Source of the DNA: an uncultured Porphyromonadaceae bacterium
GTDB taxonomy: Bacteria > Bacteroidota > Bacteroidia > Bacteroidales > Muribaculaceae
DNA length: 9,891 bases
Direction: 5' to 3'
NCBI GenBank assembly: GCA_905193485.1
Contig: CAJJOX010000076.1
Location: forward strand, 1-9,891
The notes under the pieces were generated by a model. It saw only the letters and a program-made list of their open reading frames with translations, was not told the DNA's origin and did not search any database. Each line of letters starts with the position of its first letter. Position 1 is the first letter of the stretch. Shown here piece after piece: positions 7,504 to 9,891 of the stretch. The translations under genes and the position numbers were made by a program.

Positions 7504-7657
7504 CGATTGAATATAACGAAAGCGGTCAGAGGACCGCTTCATGAAGAATATGGATTCGCTATTACTGTTGGATTGATTCGTTGAAATCTCGCAAATTACA
7601 ATTGAAGTCTAAGGTCCTGACAGCCGGCGTTTCACCTCTGGTATCAGAGGTGGATTG

Positions 7658-7738
7658 CTCTGTTTCATTTGGACTTCAAGGCAATGCGAGAGCCTCAACG
7701 ATCAGATGAACGGGTTGCAGTCCGCCTCTGTTTCATTT
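7658..7738 (+). repeat. 13-base direct repeat in the RNA candidate
   Basis: CTCTGTTTCATTT occurs at 7658-7670 and again at 7726-7738, 68 bases apart. The first copy forms most of one side of the large internal loop in the predicted RNA. The second follows the weak 3' hairpin and supplies its T-rich tail. Confidence 0.6.
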
Positions 7739-7740
7739 TG
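7711..7740 (+). terminator. weak candidate terminator of the RNA
   Basis: CGGGT (7711-7715) can pair with GTCCG (7720-7724) around a TGCA loop, with two G-U pairs, and CCTCTGTTTCATTTTG follows. The stem is short and the T run is interrupted, so termination would be partial at best and read-through into the next gene is plausible. Confidence 0.25.
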
Positions 7741-7780
7741 TTAATCATATATCTACTAATCAATAAAATAAGCTATTATT

Positions 7781-8212
7781 ATGTTTTGCAAAAATTGCGG
7801 ATCGGAATTGGAGCCGGATCAGAATGTGTGTGCGAATTGTGGTGCCGAACAAGAGCTTTCGGTAAAACCGGATTCAGGGGACGACGTGTCGGCTGACAGC
7901 GAGGAGGCCGACGAAGAGGAAGGAAGCTGGATCGGTGGACTTATTCTATTGGCATTGATCGGTGCCGCTATCTGGGCTTTGGTCCATTTCAATCCATCGG
8001 AAGATGACCATTTTGACAAAGTGCGAGAATCTCTTGTCGAACAGGTGGTGGAAGACGGATCTAACATCATGACAGCCGGTCTGGCATTAGATAAGTTGAA
8101 ATACAAAAGCATCGGCGTGGCATCCTGGACCTATATTAAGTATAAGGGTAAGATGCATCTTGGAAGCGTCGGGATATGTGGAATTGTGATTCCATTGATA
8201 AGCATTGAATAA
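7781..8212 (+). CDS. zinc-ribbon protein with one membrane helix
   Basis: A 143-residue protein. Residues 1-21 form a classic short zinc ribbon with two CxxCG knuckles (C3, C6, C17, C20; CKNCG and CANCG). A very acidic linker follows (about 29-49, rich in Asp and Glu). One hydrophobic helix (about 51-70, GGLILLALIGAAIWALVHF) is next, and then a C-terminal domain of about 70 residues. That domain starts DKVRESLVEQVV and ends with the pattern YIKYKGKMHLGSVGICGIVIPL, which recalls DUF4359-type tails (a start-of-strand hydrophobic, then G-x-x-G-I/V-x-G); I offer that only as a resemblance. The zinc ribbon is predicted to be cytoplasmic and the tail periplasmic. It heads a run of four same-strand genes spaced 23 to 38 bases apart, and is preceded by the structured RNA. 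Function is unknown. Confidence 0.82.
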   Translation: MFCKNCGSELEPDQNVCANCGAEQELSVKPDSGDDVSADSEEADEEEGSWIGGLILLALIGAAIWALVHFNPSEDDHFDKVRESLVEQVVEDGSNIMTAGLALDKLKYKSIGVASWTYIKYKGKMHLGSVGICGIVIPLISIE

Positions 8213-8235
8213 CTTACCTTAAAATACAAATCTAT

Positions 8236-8718
8236 ATGAAAAAATTGGTTTATTTGTTCGTTTCCATATTGATGGCGGCTGCGACCTCATGCGGCACAAA
8301 AAGCGATGCTGAAACTGAAAAAAAACTCGACGGCACGTGGGTGTCAACAGAAAGTGAAAATGAGGATGGTGTTACAATGCGTTATAATGAAACATTGATC
8401 CTTGACGCATCAACGCATGAATTTGACCAGACATTAACGTTGTCGGCGTATGCCTACGGAGAGTATATGTCACTGGGTACAGTGAAGTTAATCGGAAAAT
8501 GGACAGCTTCGAAAAAAGAAATCAACTTTGACTTTTCGGAAGATGATATAGACATCAATCTTGACAAGGATTTGCTTAGTGAAATGGGTGGAAAAGATGA
8601 AGTGATCAAAGAAATTATGAAAGCCAACGGGATAATGAGTATAGTAAAAGTCAGCGGCTTCACTTTGGTCTTGAAAGATGATGATGGCGAAAAGACTGAA
8701 TATACACACTGTGATTAA
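8236..8718 (+). CDS. lipocalin-like lipoprotein
   Basis: A 160-residue predicted lipoprotein. The signal sequence MKKLVYLFVSILMAAATSC has a basic start, a hydrophobic core and a lipobox ending at Cys19; the residue after it is Gly, with Thr-Lys-Ser-Asp-Ala following. The mature part begins EKKLDGTWVSTES, the typical first strand of lipocalin-like Bacteroidota lipoproteins (L-x-G-x-W). It continues with alternating strands: MRYNETLIL, FDQTLTLSAY, KLIGKWTASKKEINFDFSE and a final VSGFTLVLKDDDGEKTEY. This fits a small beta-barrel that shows a threshold or binding role in other contexts. It lies 23 bases after the zinc-ribbon gene and 38 before the broken DUF2059-like gene, so all are probably cotranscribed. 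The ligand is unknown; the family call rests on motif and strand pattern only. Confidence 0.8.
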   Translation: MKKLVYLFVSILMAAATSCGTKSDAETEKKLDGTWVSTESENEDGVTMRYNETLILDASTHEFDQTLTLSAYAYGEYMSLGTVKLIGKWTASKKEINFDFSEDDIDINLDKDLLSEMGGKDEVIKEIMKANGIMSIVKVSGFTLVLKDDDGEKTEYTHCD

Positions 8719-8756
8719 TCCAATCAAAGAGTTTACACTTTAAAAAACATGAGAAT

Positions 8757-9191
8757 ATGAAAAAATTTATTGTTTTGTTTGCGATGTCGATTGTCGTATT
8801 TGCGACGTATTGCTCATTTACGGCATGCTCGGATGCAAAGGCTCAGAGTGCTGATCCATATCAGAATGAGATTGCCAAAATGCTTGAACTAAGCAATGCC
8901 CGTGAAACCTGATGACAACAATGACCACTATGTGGACGAATATGCATCTGCCGATTGATGACAAGGATGCACTTGGATGGTATCTGGGATGACTATATCG
9001 TTGAGTGTGCGGCAATCTACCGGAAATATTTCACTCTTGATGAACTCAAAGCGATGAATGAATTCTATGAAAGTCCGCTTGGTCAGAAAATGACAAAAAA
9101 TAATGTTCAGATTATTACTGAATGTTCAAAAGTGGTTTCGGATAAGTTTGCCGGGCGGATACAGGAAATCATATCAGAGCACATGAAATAG
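8757..9191 (+). pseudogene. DUF2059-like lipoprotein gene with two compensating frameshifts
   Basis: ATG 8757 opens a 51-codon frame with a lipoprotein signal (MKKFIVLFAMSIV, lipobox FTAC with Cys24). It continues YQNEIAKMLELSNARET and stops at TGA 8910, with two more in-frame stops nearby (8913, 8922). The expected continuation, MTTMTTMWTNMHLPIDDKDAL, lies in another frame from ATG 8912. The rest returns to the first frame as DGIWDDYIVECAAIYRKYF, then TLDELKAMNEFYESPLGQKM to the stop at 9189-9191. The last part carries the DUF2059 hallmark: I-Y-x-K-x-F-T-x-x-E-L and F-Y-x-S-P-x-G-Q-K. One missing base around 8904-8911 and one extra G in CTTGGATGG (about 8974-8979) would explain everything and restore a 144-residue protein. 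It is either a real pseudogene or two assembly errors. The distal frame alone (from 8958) could still make a signal-less fragment. Confidence 0.78.
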
Positions 9192-9221
9192 AAATCCCCC
9201 CAATTAATTTATTTTAAGGGA

Positions 9222-9875
9222 ATGAAATGTGAAAATTGTGGAACGGAACTGAAAGAAAAACAACGTTTTTTCCATGTTTGCGGTTTCGACTCCAATTCCA
9301 AAGTGGTCAACTCCGATAATGCATCTATGTCGCCGGAAGATATTGCTTATGATAGTGATGTCGTGACGATAATAGAGCCGAAAGTCATTGATGACTTTGA
9401 AGAAGGTTTTGCTGAAAAGATCAAGTGGTATTATTATCTCACTGCCGGGGCATTGATCGTGGGATTTTTGTCGTCTATCAGATCATTGGTGGAGTTGATG
9501 AGTAGCTATGTACCGGTTGTCATGAAAATATGCAGCTATATACCGGAATGGCTTACTGATATTGTATCTGTTACGTTCGTGCTTTTGCTCGTAAATGAAC
9601 TACGCAAATATGTCAGCGGTCTGAATGTCGCCGATACTGCTAAAAAAGCGATCAATTATTTCTTTTTTATGCTTATAGCATCAGGATTTTTCACCCTGAT
9701 TATGTCATTTTCAGACGATTTCAATAAATCTTTTGTTATTATAGCGATGTTGTTGTCGTCAGGGGAAATTGTATTCGGTGTTATGCTCCGACAGTTTAAG
9801 GCAGCAGGTTTGTCTACAGCTTTGATTGTGGCAGGAATCGCTGATGTTATATTTGGCGTCATTAGTGTCCACTAA
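9222..9875 (+). CDS. degenerate zinc-ribbon membrane protein
   Basis: A 217-residue protein. The N-terminus has a zinc-ribbon outline, CENCG at residues 3-7, then ELKEKQRFFHVCG. The third metal-binding cysteine expected at position 17 is Phe (TTT, one base from TGT), so only C3, C6 and C20 remain; His18 might substitute. An acidic linker (about 38-63) leads to roughly five hydrophobic segments (about 70-88, 110-125, 145-163, 171-188 and 197-215), with almost nothing after the last. The layout, zinc ribbon then acidic linker then membrane part, parallels the first gene of the cluster, although the membrane parts differ. It starts 30 bases after the DUF2059-like gene and is probably the last cotranscribed gene in view; 16 bases remain before the window edge. 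I do not recognise the membrane domain. Function is unknown. Confidence 0.82.
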   Translation: MKCENCGTELKEKQRFFHVCGFDSNSKVVNSDNASMSPEDIAYDSDVVTIIEPKVIDDFEEGFAEKIKWYYYLTAGALIVGFLSSIRSLVELMSSYVPVVMKICSYIPEWLTDIVSVTFVLLLVNELRKYVSGLNVADTAKKAINYFFFMLIASGFFTLIMSFSDDFNKSFVIIAMLLSSGEIVFGVMLRQFKAAGLSTALIVAGIADVIFGVISVH

Positions 9876-9891
9876 AAAATCATAAAAGTTC

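Larger units (their letters stand above)
7510..7740 (+). ncRNA. structured RNA candidate: free small RNA or operon leader
   Basis: Following a strong promoter, the sequence can form a 5' hairpin, AAGCGGTC (7520-7527) with GACCGCTT (7532-7539) and loop AGAG. A long rod follows, built of nested perfect helices: CGTTGA/TCAACG (7579-7584 with 7695-7700), TCTCGCA/TGCGAGA (7587-7593 with 7685-7691), TTGAAGTC/GACTTCAA (7602-7609 with 7672-7679) and the tip CACCTCTG/CAGAGGTG (7633-7640 with 7645-7652, loop GTAT). A large internal loop (7610-7632 opposite 7653-7671) lies below the tip. This nesting is hard to explain by chance. A weak 3' hairpin (7711-7724) followed by a T-rich run could end a transcript of about 230 bases. 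The rod with a large internal loop recalls 6S RNA, but I cannot assign it to any Rfam family. The alternative is a 5' leader controlling the zinc-ribbon operon. Confidence 0.6.
7408..7780. other. gene-free region with promoter and structured RNA candidate
   Basis: This stretch of about 370 bases lies between divergent genes. I see no convincing protein gene beyond a possible 11-residue peptide. It holds a strong plus-strand promoter (7474-7503), a dense set of complementary helices (7518-7724), a 13-base direct repeat (7658-7670 and 7726-7738), and an AT-rich spacer (about 7740-7780) just before the zinc-ribbon gene. Confidence 0.7.

Noticed and set aside
7669..7896. 75-codon frame overlapping the RNA candidate and the start of the zinc-ribbon gene
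   Set aside because: It uses another frame than the clear zinc-ribbon gene, has no family resemblance and begins inside a predicted RNA helix.
8955..9191. The distal DUF2059 frame as a complete small gene
   Set aside because: It would start at TTG or ATG in mid-domain without a signal peptide, while the upstream part supplies exactly the missing lipoprotein start.
1..9891. CRISPR arrays, insertion sequences, integrase sites, tRNA or rRNA genes
   Set aside because: No regular spacer-repeat pattern, transposase, terminal inverted repeats, or tRNA-like arms were found on either strand.

Overview
The window looks like chromosomal DNA of an anaerobic gut-type Bacteroidales bacterium. Muribaculaceae is my best guess, but that is inference. 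The evidence is: promoters of the Bacteroidota form (TAnnTTTG at -7, sometimes with TTTG near -33), no Shine-Dalgarno sequences ahead of the starts, a GNAT acyltransferase directly upstream of argininosuccinate synthase, an NhaD-type antiporter, and lipoproteins with short lipoboxes. I see no phage, insertion sequence, CRISPR array, tRNA or rRNA.

Layout. (1) Positions 1-1380, minus strand: the start of an arginine-biosynthesis operon, with a GNAT gene followed by argG, which runs off the left edge. (2) 1707-3098, plus strand: nhaD, encoding a sodium/proton antiporter, divergent from the arginine operon. (3) 3194-5189, plus strand: an overlapping pair of membrane proteins with bacterial PH domains (YdbS/YdbT type), ending at a strong bidirectional hairpin terminator at 5246-5285. 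(4) 5317-6564, minus strand: pgk, encoding phosphoglycerate kinase, convergent with the PH-domain pair. A cluster of short direct repeats lies just upstream of its promoter. (5) 6712-7305, minus strand: a small unrecognised protein with a helical, possibly DNA-binding N-terminus and its own good promoter. (6) 7408-7780: a gene-free stretch holding a plus-strand promoter and a highly structured RNA candidate, which is either a free small RNA or the leader of the next operon. (7) 7781-9875, plus strand: four closely spaced genes. They encode a zinc-ribbon protein with one membrane helix, a lipocalin-like lipoprotein, a DUF2059-like lipoprotein broken by two frameshifts, and a zinc-ribbon protein with about five membrane helices.

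How the parts fit together. The left two thirds is ordinary housekeeping: arginine synthesis, ion homeostasis, a membrane-protein pair and glycolysis. The right third is accessory in character. It has a structured leader, two small zinc-ribbon membrane proteins flanking two predicted lipoproteins, one decayed or misread gene and one degenerate zinc ribbon. This cluster, with the RNA in front of it, is the part of the window most likely to hold something undescribed.
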